Below are positions 11,592 to 21,715 of a DNA stretch of 64,000 nucleotides, one piece after another. The position numbers were made by a program, and so were the translations under genes. The DNA lies in contig KN882229.1 in the NCBI GenBank assembly GCA_000934455.1, positions 185,280-249,279 of the forward strand, given 5' to 3'. Below the pieces are notes generated by a model. It made no database searches and was not told the DNA's origin. It was given only the letters and a program-made list of their open reading frames with translations. The stretch's first letter is position 1. Each line of letters starts with the position of its first letter. Source of the stretch: Apostichopus parvimensis (lineage: Eukaryota > Echinodermata > Holothuroidea > Aspidochirotida > Stichopodidae).

Positions 11592-11660
11592 ATGCCAGTA
11601 CACACAGACATACATACATACACACACGCATACACACATACATTCATACATACGCACCTG
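11592..11660. repeat. (ACAC/ACAT)n microsatellite
   Basis: Imperfect run of ACACAGACATACATACATACACACAC type sequence. The open frames crossing it are repeat translation. Confidence 0.85.
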
Positions 11661-11767
11661 GTATGCAATATGGGGACCGGCATTTTCGTCCCGAGTGGTT
11701 CACAGAAGTGGGGACCAGTAAAAAACTTATCTACATTTCCGGGACCAATGGAGACACACCTACATAT

Positions 11768-11880
11768 ACAAGACCACACAAACACACCTACATTAACAAG
11801 ACCACACAAACACGCCTACATTAGCAAGACCACACAAATACACCTACATTTGCAAGACCAATAGCACACACTACATTAAT
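11768..11880. repeat. 28-bp tandem repeat
   Basis: Four near-exact 28-bp units starting CAAGACCACACAAACAC and ending CCTACATTA. Decayed relatives (GGGACCAATGGAG, GACCAGAGAT) continue on both sides to about 12000. It runs toward the assembly gap at 12191, which may be the same repeat collapsed. Confidence 0.85.
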
Positions 11881-12190
11881 AATATCAATAACACATGTCA
11901 ACATATGTCTGACCAGAGATTTCAAATTACAGTAGACCCATCACAAACTTATTTCTGGGACCACAAACATAACCACTTTTACATGACCAGAGATATAATA
12001 ATTCCTCAAGTTCATGACAGCTAATAAACCTATATTTACAATATTGGACAAATATATCTAAGTTTTCAAGACTATGGAGATCAACAGAATCTCAACACTA
12101 TGCACAATGCAATTATAAGCATGCATAAATTTCCTTTTTCAAGTTCATACAATAAGTATCAGTCAAACCATCACATTGCACTGAAGTGCT

Positions 12191-12686
12191 NNNNNNNNNN
12201 NNNNNNNNNNNNNNNNNNNNNNNNNNNNNNNNNNNNNNNNNNNNNNNNNNNNNNNNNNNNNNNNNNNNNNNNNNNNNNNNNNNNNNNNNNNNNNNNNNNN
12301 NNNNNNNNNNNNNNNNNNNNNNNNNNNNNNNNNNNNNNNNNNNNNNNNNNNNNNNNNNNNNNNNNNNNNNNNNNNNNNNNNNNNNNNNNNNNNNNNNNNN
12401 NNNNNNNNNNNNNNNNNNNNNNNNNNNNNNNNNNNNNNNNNNNNNNNNNNNNNNNNNNNNNNNNNNNNNNNNNNNNNNNNNNNNNNNNNNNNNNNNNNNN
12501 NNNNNNNNNNNNNNNNNNNNNNNNNNNNNNNNNNNNNNNNNNNNNNNNNNNNNNNNNNNNNNNNNNNNNNNNNNNNNNNNNNNNNNNNNNNNNNNNNNNN
12601 NNNNNNNNNNNNNNNNNNNNNNNNNNNNNNNNNNNNNNNNNNNNNNNNNNNNNNNNNNNNNNNNNNNNNNNNNNNNNNNNNNNNNN
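12191..12686. other. assembly gap (N)
   Basis: 496 undetermined bases. Open frames spanning it are artefacts. Confidence 1.
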
Positions 12687-13283
12687 TTTATTTTATTAGG
12701 ATTCGCTGTTTCAAGTTTTATTACAACTTACAAGTTTTGATTCAAGGCGGGAATCTTTTTCTGATCAATTAATAAGAGTTAAACGTCACAGGACATTTTC
12801 GGCACTTGTTTCTTATTCTAAGACATGTAGAAACCGTTCTTCGGACTTAAATAAATTCCAGTTGATTAATATCGACAGCTTAAGGACAGAATGAGAAAAA
12901 GGATATAAATTTCTTTCATTCTGTGAATCGGAATTGCTGTCAGAAAATGAAGCAAACATAAATAGCCTATACTATTATATTTATTCGCTGCCTTTTTTGT
13001 CAAAGCGAAACATATCGATCTACTTCTAAGATATTGGGCGGAAATTATCCCAAACGATATCATAGATAATAGGTTATATTATTCCATTATTTATTTATTT
13101 TTGCCCTGGTTGGGAGGGGGGTGGTGAAGAGATGAAAACATTAGACAGAGATAGAAACATACATTCAATGGGCAAACCTAGCAAATGATAATGAACCTAG
13201 CAAATGATAAGAACAGTCTAAACTATGTGTACAAATATCTGTTACTAAGGGCAAATACAGCAACTAACACCATGAGATATAAC

Positions 13284-13510
13284 TCAAAGTACAGCAAAGT
13301 CAACAGCCGTCATTGCCAAAGACATCCTGTCTCTAAAGTCCTCCTGGTTGAGGTCACGGGGCAATGTCAACATCAAGGCACCTATGGAAACCACAGGTAA
13401 CCTATCCATTGCACACAAGTTTATTCTTGCTGCAACTGAAATCCCCCCTGGTAGTAAACGTCATGCACCAGACAAGCATTGGAGGAAATCAGGGACACTT
13501 GTGTTGTGCC
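13284..13510 (-). CDS. HECT ligase (minus gene), terminal exon
   Basis: Begins after a good acceptor (TTTTCTGACAG) and joins the exon at 13685 in phase. It reads HNTSVPDFLQCLSGA, a stop, then LLPGGISVAARINL and IGALMLTLPRDLNQEDFRD, finishing in a run ending DFAVL and TGA at 13284-13286. This is the C-lobe end of a G2E3-like HECT domain: the FLQ-LSGA block corresponds to the usual F-TGA block before the catalytic region. The usual catalytic Cys context (TCxx) is not obvious; SIGALMLTLP sits where homologues have TC-L-LP. The in-frame TGA after LSGA breaks the frame or is an assembly error. Confidence 0.7.
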
Positions 13511-13684
13511 CTGTCAGAAAATTAACCCCCAAAAATTAATACAGACATTTAAATATGCATCAAGTACATCATTTCCCTCGTTCAAGTAAATAAATGAAAT
13601 CCTTCAAACAATGATTTGGAAGTTTTGTACATGTCATGAATTCACATTGACAGTTTCATGCATTGTATAAAGTGGAGCACTCAC

Positions 13685-13849
13685 TTCCTTCACTGATCTC
13701 CTGAAGCCACATCAAGAAAGAGAAGTTTGGTGCTTCCTCCCCTTCTCTATCATTGCTTCCCTCTGGAGAAAAGTCCACTGTAAACAGGTTGTACACCTGA
13801 TCAGCGTCTACCTCTGGTACTGGACCACACATAATTTGTTTCATCACAT
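13685..13849 (-). CDS. HECT ligase (minus gene), SPEGSN exon
   Basis: 165 bp, open, phase 1 to phase 1, acceptor AAATATGCAG and donor GGAA|GTGAGT. The protein contains YNLFTVDFSPEGSNDREGEE and FSFLMWLQEISEG. The FSPEGSN--EEE--- FLQ pattern is characteristic of the HECT domain of G2E3-like ligases, just before the last exon. The exon is intact and correctly phased with the terminal exon. Confidence 0.8.
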
Positions 13850-14984
13850 CTGCATATTTTCAAATCAGATATAAACGAGAAGCCAATAACATTGTGTCTT
13901 TGGATTAAAAGCCTATTGGACGTAGACAAAATTTGTTTTGTTATTCTTTCTTGCTTTGTATTTTCTTTTTTAAGGGGGATTGCTCATTAAAGCTCTGCTT
14001 CCCCAGTCCACGTCTTTTTCTATATCTTTTGGTATGTATAAATGTTTTCTTTCTTTCATAACATTTATTTTCATTGTGGCTTTTACTTTAGCCTTAGGCC
14101 ATCATTAATTTGCCTATGTTGACCCGAAATGATATTTGACCACCACCAAAAACAGTAGGGTTCTTGAAGTTTTTTGGACCTGAAATGACCTTTGACTTCC
14201 ACCACAAACAATAGGATTCTTGTTCTCTAAAATGTAAGCCTACAACCACACCAAATATGACATTTATCCAGATTCCCCTCTTGAGATATAGTAATTGTAA
14301 TTATGCATATACATTAGCTTTTGCTTATATGGCAAAAATCCAAAAGTCCCTGCTGCTTTACATTGATTACATTTACAGGGAACTTGTACAGGAAAGCCCT
14401 ATCATAAACTTTCGTCACCAAAATATGCTATTGCCCCCATAGAAAGTGCATGATATCAATTGTAACAAGCATTACCATGTGTACATCACCTACAAATGTC
14501 ACAAACAAAAACCTGTTGATAAATTCCAACTAATGTTACTGCAATTAGAAGATTTTGACATTTGACCAAATTCCTCGGTAATATTCATGATACGATCACC
14601 CAAATCAATATAGGTTGTCTACTGATTTCTGGGCCACCCGCCCAACAAGTATGATAAAGATCAATCGTTCCCTCCTCTGCTTTCAGCAAGGAAACGTCAA
14701 AAAGGGCATCATGCGGTATACATGTTATGAATATGATGCTGCTGTATTTAGAGCTCAAGATGTCACACATCAGTCAGTACGATAACACTCACTAGTGAAA
14801 GGTGATGGTATGGCGATAACTTTCTAGGATATCTTGTTATCAGCCCTTCCATCTCTCATGGGTGGCTGCAATGTTCTTTGTAAAAACCCCCAAAAATTGG
14901 CAGCCTGCCTTGCAAATTTAGTGGCATCCTCAGGTGTGCTGACAGGGCCAAAAGTCAAATTCAGCTTCTGAAACGGCTGCAATT

Positions 14985-15075
14985 GCGATTGTGTCCTATG
15001 GTAAGACACCTTTTTCCCGATTGCTTCTCTCTACCCATGTCAGGCGCTATATAAATTTAAAGAATTATTCTTAAT
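14985..15075 (+). repeat. SINE fragment (3' part)
   Basis: TTGTGTCCTATGGTAAGACA followed by a CTCTCTCTACCCATGT block and GGCGCTATATAAAT matches the body and tail of the fuller SINE at 15503-15795. The tRNA head is missing. Confidence 0.55.
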
Positions 15076-15502
15076 TCTTGTGAATGCCATTGCAACAGAT
15101 AAGCCAGCGACAAAGGCGTATGGCGTATCCTTCAAATAAGGAATCATAATAGTGCCACTGCGTGTAAAAAGTTTTAAACCTGTGAATTCCACATTTAAAA
15201 TTAAAAAGGACTGAAAAGATATTAAATCTCAGTTAGTGATCTTGTAGTACACGCTCCTTCTGATGATACTGCCCTGGTTTACCAATGGCTGTAAAAATGG
15301 ACACATTCCTCATTCAAAAACGTTTTTAAACCAAAATGTCAAGCAAGGACTTGATAGTAACTTATGATTCTACTAGTTCAGCCTACTAAGGTTTTATAGA
15401 TCACTTCTCTTCTCATTGTACAATGACTTTTGTTAATTAATATTACTTTGTCAATATATTGAAACTTTTGTACACTGAGGAAAAACAAATAAATAAATGA
15501 AA

Positions 15503-15795
15503 TGTCAGAGCATTGTGGTGATGTGGTTAACTTGTGATCTAAGGCTTCCATTTTCAAGTCCTGGCCAGATCATTACGTTGTGTCCTTGGCCAAAGCAAAG
15601 TCTTCATTGCCTCTCTTCACCCTACATGTGTATTAATGGGGACCTGTGGGATAAACTGTCAGATGGGCGCTGTTTAGCTGCTGCCGTGAGGAAAGTTTGA
15701 CAGGTTATCGTTTACTAGGGTAATATTGTTATGCGCCTTGAGCACCGCTATCAGTAAATATGTCTGCGCTTTATATATCATCAATGTTATTATTT
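15503..15795 (+). mobile_element. tRNA-derived SINE
   Basis: The head has tRNA promoter-like boxes (GTGGTGATGTGGTTAA near 15513 and TTTTCAAGTCCTGG near 15552). The body has the TGTGTCCTTGGCCAAAGCA and CATTGCCTCTCTTCACCC blocks common to SINEs of marine invertebrates. The 3' end reads GCGCCTTGAGCACCGCTATC then TGCGCTTTATAT and an ATT-rich tail. It is a non-coding, LINE-mobilised element; the open frame inside it is chance. Confidence 0.75.
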
Positions 15796-16297
15796 TTAAT
15801 TAAGAAACTTTCATCATTTTGTCAATTCATGGTGATTGTGAAGGTCCTCAATGCAACATCCCCTGAACACTTCCGTTTATAACAACTTGACCTTGTAGCA
15901 AATATGCTACTAATCTCCTTATGATACTTTACATCTTGTTCAGTGACAATAGCCTTATTGGCTGGGGTGGGGATGGCATAAGAATCAAATCTTGCATCAA
16001 TAAAAAATGAAGTTCATAGCATAATCATGTAATTGACATGTTTTGTTTATGACACTGACACTGTGCTACTCACAAATTGTACCGCTTGGACTTTGATTTA
16101 TCAAAATCTCATGTAGTGTCAATGCGGCAAGCTTATTAGTAATGTTATGATATACGTTTCAATAGGTGCCATGGTTACTATGACAGATGGCAAAATTAAC
16201 TAGAAAATTACCAAGCTTTGTGATACCTCAGAACTTTGTACTAGTATGTCCTTCCTATGCTTTGAAGTGAGATATGTATACCGTGGATGTCAGTTAC

Positions 16298-16360
16298 CTC
16301 CATCAACTTCACTTTAAGCATGGCCCTGGGATCTTCAGTGACTGTGTTGCCACTTGGTGT
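16298..16360 (-). CDS. HECT ligase (minus gene), 63-bp middle exon
   Basis: A short exon of 21 codons, phase 0 to 0, between acceptor TTTTTGTAG and donor GGAG|GTAACT. It reads TVTEDPRAMLKVKLME at its end. Position and the ED-P-x--LK-KL pattern fit the stretch after the middle HECT helices (usual I-DVPD..V..KL). It does not join the 26308 exon in phase, so at least one exon between them remains unseen. Confidence 0.45.
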
Positions 16361-16560
16361 CTACAAAAAGGAAACCAAAGTGTGAACGGTTACTTGATGT
16401 GTAGGAAAGCAAATGATCATTGCGCCCTATAGCACAATCTTTACATATAGTCAAATATATTGCACACTTAAGCCAGTGCACATAAAAGCTAAAACATCCA
16501 TCATGATTCTTGCACTCAGTGTACACTGTAAAAAACGGTGCATCAGGATAACTTCAATAT

Positions 16561-16991
16561 ATTGGGGTAACCCGCTGCAAAAGGTTTTTCAAGTAATGTC
16601 AACTGATGTCATTGTAAGTTATCTGAACTGATTGTTGTTAAAGTAAGTGAGCATAAACTCGATATTTGATGTAACTTGACAAATGATATTAACATCAAAA
16701 AAACAATTACAAGTTTTGTACACTAAAGAAAATGAATCAGTTCAACTGAGCATAAACAGGGTATGTAACCATATGATATTTGAGTTCAGATAACTCCAAA
16801 AAATTAATTACTTCAACTGAGCATAAACAAGTTGTAGTAACAAATGATTTTCAGTACAGATAACTCGAAAAATCTGTGCCATTTTAACTACATTTTACTT
16901 GTCATCAAAACGTATACATATTGAATTATCACAGCTAATATTAATAAAGTTGACATTACTTGAAAAACCTTTTGCAGCGGGTTACCCCAAT
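16561..16991. mobile_element. MITE with perfect 43-bp TIRs
   Basis: 16561-16603 and 16949-16991 are exact reverse complements (start ATTGGGGTAACCCGC). Total length 431 bp, no coding capacity. The interior has several copies of CAACTGAGCATAAACA and CAGATAACTC(C/G)AAAAA. No convincing target duplication can be seen, so superfamily is open. Confidence 0.9.
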
Positions 16992-17759
16992 TTGTTCGAG
17001 TAATCACAACAAGCCATTTCAGTAATCACAAGAAATCCAAAAATTTCACTAAAACTTTCTATTTTGTCAATCTTCTGTAACAAGAAATAATATTAACACA
17101 AACATAACAACAACTCAGTACTCCCTTAATATTAAAAAAATGTATACCTCAGGATTCAATAATCGACATGGCTCCCCCATGTAAGATAAACATTGTTACA
17201 TGGTTTTCAGCGTCAGAAAAAATCCTCAAAGTATCCATCCCCAGATCAGTAACACATTACCACCCCCCCCCCATACAACCACCCTTGATCCACCGTAGGT
17301 GCCATGACCTATGTTTTTTCATATACCGCCACTCACATGATCCCAGCATCCTCTTATATCATGCACAACGATACTCTTACCCCACAGTCAAACATATTAA
17401 ATACTGATTTCTTGTCCAGCCCTTTTAAAGAGGTTATCAAATGAAAACAAATTCTTTATCATCGTATTCTGTACACTCGTAGCTTTCCAATGATACCCAA
17501 TTTGTGTCAAACGAAGCTTGCATCCTCGAGGAATAAACGATCAAAAATTCGAGGGTAATAAACACTTTCTAAAAATTGTTGTATTTACGGTAACGCGGCG
17601 TGACGTCAGTCGAGGAACTCAGCTCACTTCCGAGACGCTATGTTTACATTCTTAAACGTCTGAGAACACACACCATTACACTGTTGCAGTGCTCCGTAGT
17701 AATTGAGATTTGGTGTTTGGAGTTTGTTTTTACGTAAATTTATCTCGTAAATGTTAAAA

Positions 17760-17858
17760 ATGCCGAGCCGATATGTGGTATCAGGTTGCTCCACCACAGG
17801 TAAAGACGGATTTCTACTGCAAGCTTTTCCAAAAGATGACAGAAATCGAAGAATTTGA
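17760..17858 (+). pseudogene. THAP zinc-finger start (transposase fragment)
   Basis: 33 codons beginning MPSRYVVSGCSTTGKDGF, then LLQAFPKDDRNRRI and a stop. The start MPS, the GCS turn and the FPKD--RR motif are those of a THAP DNA-binding domain. The first zinc Cys is replaced by Tyr (MPSRY instead of MPS-C), and the domain stops before its HxC half. In the next frame the expected continuation (EHDSLKTLHIHN) is visible, so a frame change ends it. It is the N-terminus of the element's transposase. Confidence 0.75.
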
Positions 17859-18216
17859 ACATGACTCGCTCAAAACACTACACATACACAACGTTACGAG
17901 TGCCTGTAGGCCTATACTGTTGCCAAATTACTTGTTATGACCATAGCCTACGCCTCCTTGATACAGCATGTGAGGATTTTTTGGGATGGTTACCTAATAT
18001 TTAGAATTTTTTTAAAGCCAGTTGGTTTTAGAACAATCAATACTAGATCTGCAAGTTTTCTTTTGTGGTAAAACTGGCGTTGTGTTGTGATTTTGACGTA
18101 ACAATTCGATGATACAATTACACGGGCTAGCCTGTTATACAACGTCTATTAGTTAGGTCTAGACCCCATGTTACCACTACTAGTACTATAGGGTTGCAAT
18201 GTATAGAATGTCACAT

Positions 18217-18391
18217 TTTCGTTTTACAATTCTTCTGCAAGGGGCTCAACTGATAGGGAAAAACACTGATATTATCTTCATCACCCTCGAAAAGTATTTC
18301 CTCCTCTTCTTCCTCAAAAAAATAATTTTCGTCAAAGCTTACGAATGTCCTGAGAGATTTCCTCGGAATCGGAAGATTCGGGAGAAGACAT
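18217..18391 (-). pseudogene. acidic second-protein fragment of the same element
   Basis: Starts ATG at 18391 with MSSPESSDSEEISQDI, then in a shifted frame FFEEEEEEILFEGDEDN and PYQLSPL. An acidic start followed by PYQ-PL resembles the N-terminus of proteins that carry a P2RX7-like Cys-rich domain, often found beside THAP genes; this is from memory and tentative. No Cys-rich part remains. Confidence 0.4.
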
Positions 18392-18689
18392 TTTCAATTG
18401 ATGAGAAGAGTGTTGTGGTTACATGTAGTAAACTGTGTAACGCCGTATCGGTAAACAGCGGGGAGTCGGCTTTGGCTGAAATGGTTCCTTTGATGACGTC
18501 AGAACTGCGGTGGGCAGCTTTGCTTTTTTTTACGAGTGGCAGCTCGAGAGGTCTCTGGGGAATACTTTGACAGCGAATTTCTGGCGTTTGAAGCCGTATT
18601 TACGGAAAGTTGTGCACAAATAGTGTTGTAGTAATGTAGATAAACCATTCTAAGACATGAAAATTTGTCTTTTCATAACCTCTTTAAGT

Positions 18690-19700
18690 TACAAGCCCAT
18701 CTCACACCATACGATCCGACACATAGTATACTTGCTGTGCTGTCAAGATACATGTCAACACAATATCGCACAATGTCGTGTGATATCGGCTAATCGTAAT
18801 TTTCAGATGGTGGGGAAAATAAAAAACAATAGGCCAATCAGAAGGAAGTAATGATCCAACACGGCTGTCCCCGATCTGAACATGTGCACTGAATATCACT
18901 GATACAATGCAACTCGATGACCACCGATCGGACAGAGTGCTTTAAAAATGTATAAAACTCCGCACATTCCCAAAATTTTTACCTGCTCGAGTCGTATCGG
19001 TGACATTCTTGCACAATTGAGGAGAATCTTGTTGGGTGAAAAATTGCGTCGGGTCGTGTAGCTATGTCATCAAAAGGGGCCTTAGCCCAGAAATAAAAAC
19101 TATTTAAAAGTGAAATTCTGTGCAGGCTGTTTTATATAGCAATTTTAAATGAATGTAGATATGTACACGTTTAAATAAGACAGGAACCCACAAATTTGTA
19201 AGAGCTATCAAATACTAGTACTTTCCTGAAAACCACATCCTAAGATCCTGTTGGGTTAACAAGATATCAAGGTTTTAAATTTTGAAAAATGTAAGACTTG
19301 GGTCAAGTGTATGATGTCACTGCACCACTAGTAGTTGCAATTTAAATGTATTTCTTTGTTTTTTAGTTCAACATTTGACTTTAAAGGCATCGGATGAATT
19401 TTGATTTGGGTTTGTTGAAATCTAAATATACAAATAAATTTTAAAAGTTGCACTGGAAATAATTTGATATTATTTAAAAAATATGTGAGACACATTATAA
19501 AGAAATACATACTGTACAACAAGCCGATACATGTGGCATTATAACATCACAGAAATTCTTGTTTTACAAATAAATTTTTGGGTTTAACTCGTTTAGGAAC
19601 CTTCAATAAATTTAGTAGGCTCTTTAAATCCAGTGGGATCAACGAGGGTATGCAGCAAACCAAATATTGGGATTTTATCAACATTAGCTCGATCCAATGC
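18690..19700. other. intergenic, nothing recognised
   Basis: AT-rich. No gene, TIR pair or tandem repeat that I can support. Confidence 0.35.
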
Positions 19701-20450
19701 ACTTAAATGCCCATGTCAAGTAATAACTTAAGTATAAATCTAACTTACACATATGGACTTTTTAAATTCCATGAACATATACTGTACATATGAAATCTCA
19801 TAGAATGATGTCACAAAAAAAAATCCACTTTCGTTGGAAATATTGGAGTTTCAAGCAAACTTAAGCTATTAAGCAAACAAATAGTTCTTGAAAGAAAGTA
19901 CTTTTCAGGTAAGCTTCCTCCCATCCTTGTTCATAAAAACTTTGTGGATTATTTCCATGGTTTTTCTGAAGGTTAAGACAATAGTGAATCCTAAAATAAA
20001 GTGCCACTCACTGCACATGGAAAGTCTGAAATGTATTCCGATACTATTTTACCATGTCAAATAATAGTTATAGTATACATGAGTTACACATACAGTATGG
20101 ACCTTTTGAATTCCATGAATGTATACTGTATATGAAATATCCTAAAAATATGTTAAACATAAAAAACCTCAACTTTGTTGGAATAAATGGAGTTTGTTTC
20201 AAACAAACTTAGAAAAACCATGTTTTGTCTTGAAGAAAAGAAAAGCTATCAAGCGAACAATTTGTTCTTGAAAGAAAGTACTTTTGGGGTGAGTTACGTC
20301 CCATCTATGTTCATAAAAACTTTCTGGATTAGTTTCATGGTTTTCCCTTGTTGCTCACAATACTGAAGGTTAAGGCAACATTGAATCCTAAAATAAAGTG
20401 CGACTGCACAGGGAAAGTCAGAAATGTCTTCCATTACTACGTTACCATCT
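19700..20450. repeat. tandem duplication, ~345-395 bp offset
   Basis: Copy 1 about 19700-20045 and copy 2 about 20050-20450 share TATGGAC-TTTT-AATTCCATGAA, GTTCTTGAAAGAAAGTACTTTT, GTTCATAAAAACTTT-TGGATTA and CCTAAAATAAAGTGC. Copy 2 has insertions near 20225 and 20348 that widen the offset. Non-coding. Confidence 0.8.
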
Positions 20451-20869
20451 ATTATTATGCAATGTTAACAGGATCCCCTATACCTCCTACAACAGCGATC
20501 CTTTGCGGACTTCTTCCTCCAAAGCTGCATCCTAAATGGTAAAACAAGAAAAAGATAGGAACACCCAGATATTTATGTTAATCTAGCCTGGTAATGATGT
20601 GGAGTTCTGGCCAACAAATTATCCTGGACACTACCAGGGGCCTATCTGTATCTGCTAGGTATGAGAGCAGAGTGTTCAACAACCCTCTAATGACCAAGCA
20701 TGCTGTAGTGAACAGACCTCCCTAAGAGTCCATGCAAATTAGCATTCACTGTGCTGTTTACCAGCTTTCTCATGAGAATAGGGGCCATGAACCGTCACGG
20801 CAGTTACGTAACTATTGGAATGTGCACCTACATTTCAGAAGCACCTTCAAGATACAGTGTTTATAAAGT

Positions 20870-21135
20870 TGACCTTAGATGACCTTTGACCTCCAAAAAC
20901 AACAGAAGGAATCATATATTCATGAAGCATAATCAACCAACCAAGTATGAGCTTAATTGAAGTTTGTCTCATGAAGCTACAATGTTAACAAGGTTTTAAG
21001 TTTTTCACCTCTGTTGACCTTTCACCTCTACCAAAAACAATATGGACCATGTACTCACTATTGGTAATCTACCTACCAAGTATGAGCTGAAGTAATGCTT
21101 GCCTTTCTAAGATATTGTGTTTATAAGCAGTGTCA
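20870..21135. repeat. DR1-bearing dispersed tandem repeat, 2 units
   Basis: Units with the order TGACCTTTGACCTCC, AAAACAA, CCAAGTATGAGCT, GATATTGTGTTTATAAG, spaced about 130 bp. TGACCTTTGACCT at 20880-20892 is an exact pair of AGGTCA half-sites with one spacer base. Confidence 0.75.
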
Positions 21136-21715
21136 CATGTATACACATATACATGACACACATACAAAAGTTCATTACTGCATCGGTTCTTGTCTGCGGC
21201 AAGGAATCAAAGTTAAAACATATTTCGCAGAGCATTAACAAATATATATTGACTGGTTAGGGTCCCATCTTTTTCTGATCAGCCAATCATGATATGAAAC
21301 TAGTTTAACAAGTTTACATGATTTTATTCAGAAAATGGGGAAGTCCCGTTGATGACACCACAGTTACTCAAATTTGAAAATCTTCCTGTTATCTCATATT
21401 ATTTAGGAACTTAAAAAATTTTAAAAGTGAATGCAAGCAAACTATACCGCAGGGTGCTGTATGATGATAAGATAAGAAATTACACGTTAGATGGTACATA
21501 TGAGGATCACTGTGAAGAATGTATTCACATCATAAGGAATACCAAAAGAAATTTACAAATTGTGTATCTGTCATGTCATAATTTTAGGTGCTTCCACCAA
21601 CTCGTTGGACTATTCTTTGAACACATTGTTTAAATAGTGTCCCTACTATCAATTCTCTATTCCCTTGACCAAATACATTTAGGGTTTTCACAATATGAAT
21701 ATCTATGACGGTGAT

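Larger units (their letters stand above)
17429..18683. mobile_element. Kolobok-like DNA transposon derivative
   Basis: Flanked by TTAA on both sides (17425-17428 and 18684-18687), with TIRs beginning AGAGGTTATCAAA (left) and AGAGGTTATGAAA (right, complement). Inside are the first codons of a THAP protein on plus and of an acidic protein on minus. TTAA target sites combined with THAP domains are known for Kolobok transposons; piggyBac also uses TTAA but lacks THAP. At 1255 bp it lacks any catalytic domain, so it is a deletion derivative. A CRE-like TGACGTCA lies at 17602-17609. Confidence 0.75.

Noticed and set aside
11522-11864. Open frames rich in Thr/His/Ile
   Set aside because: Translation of the ACAT microsatellite and 28-bp repeat.
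12100-12740. Long open frames across N runs (also at 33673-34113, 45199-45506 and 57537-58574)
   Set aside because: They are open only because N codons are not read as stops.
14824-15009. Minus-strand open frame with TFGPVSTPEDATKFARQAAN
   Set aside because: Protein-like, but no homologue recognised and part overlaps a SINE fragment; left unassigned.
20585-20800. Another HECT exon on minus (CATGGCCCC--- AAAGCTGGTAA words resemble the 26308 exon)
   Set aside because: Similarity is short and no frame, acceptor or donor supports it; perhaps a decayed duplicate.
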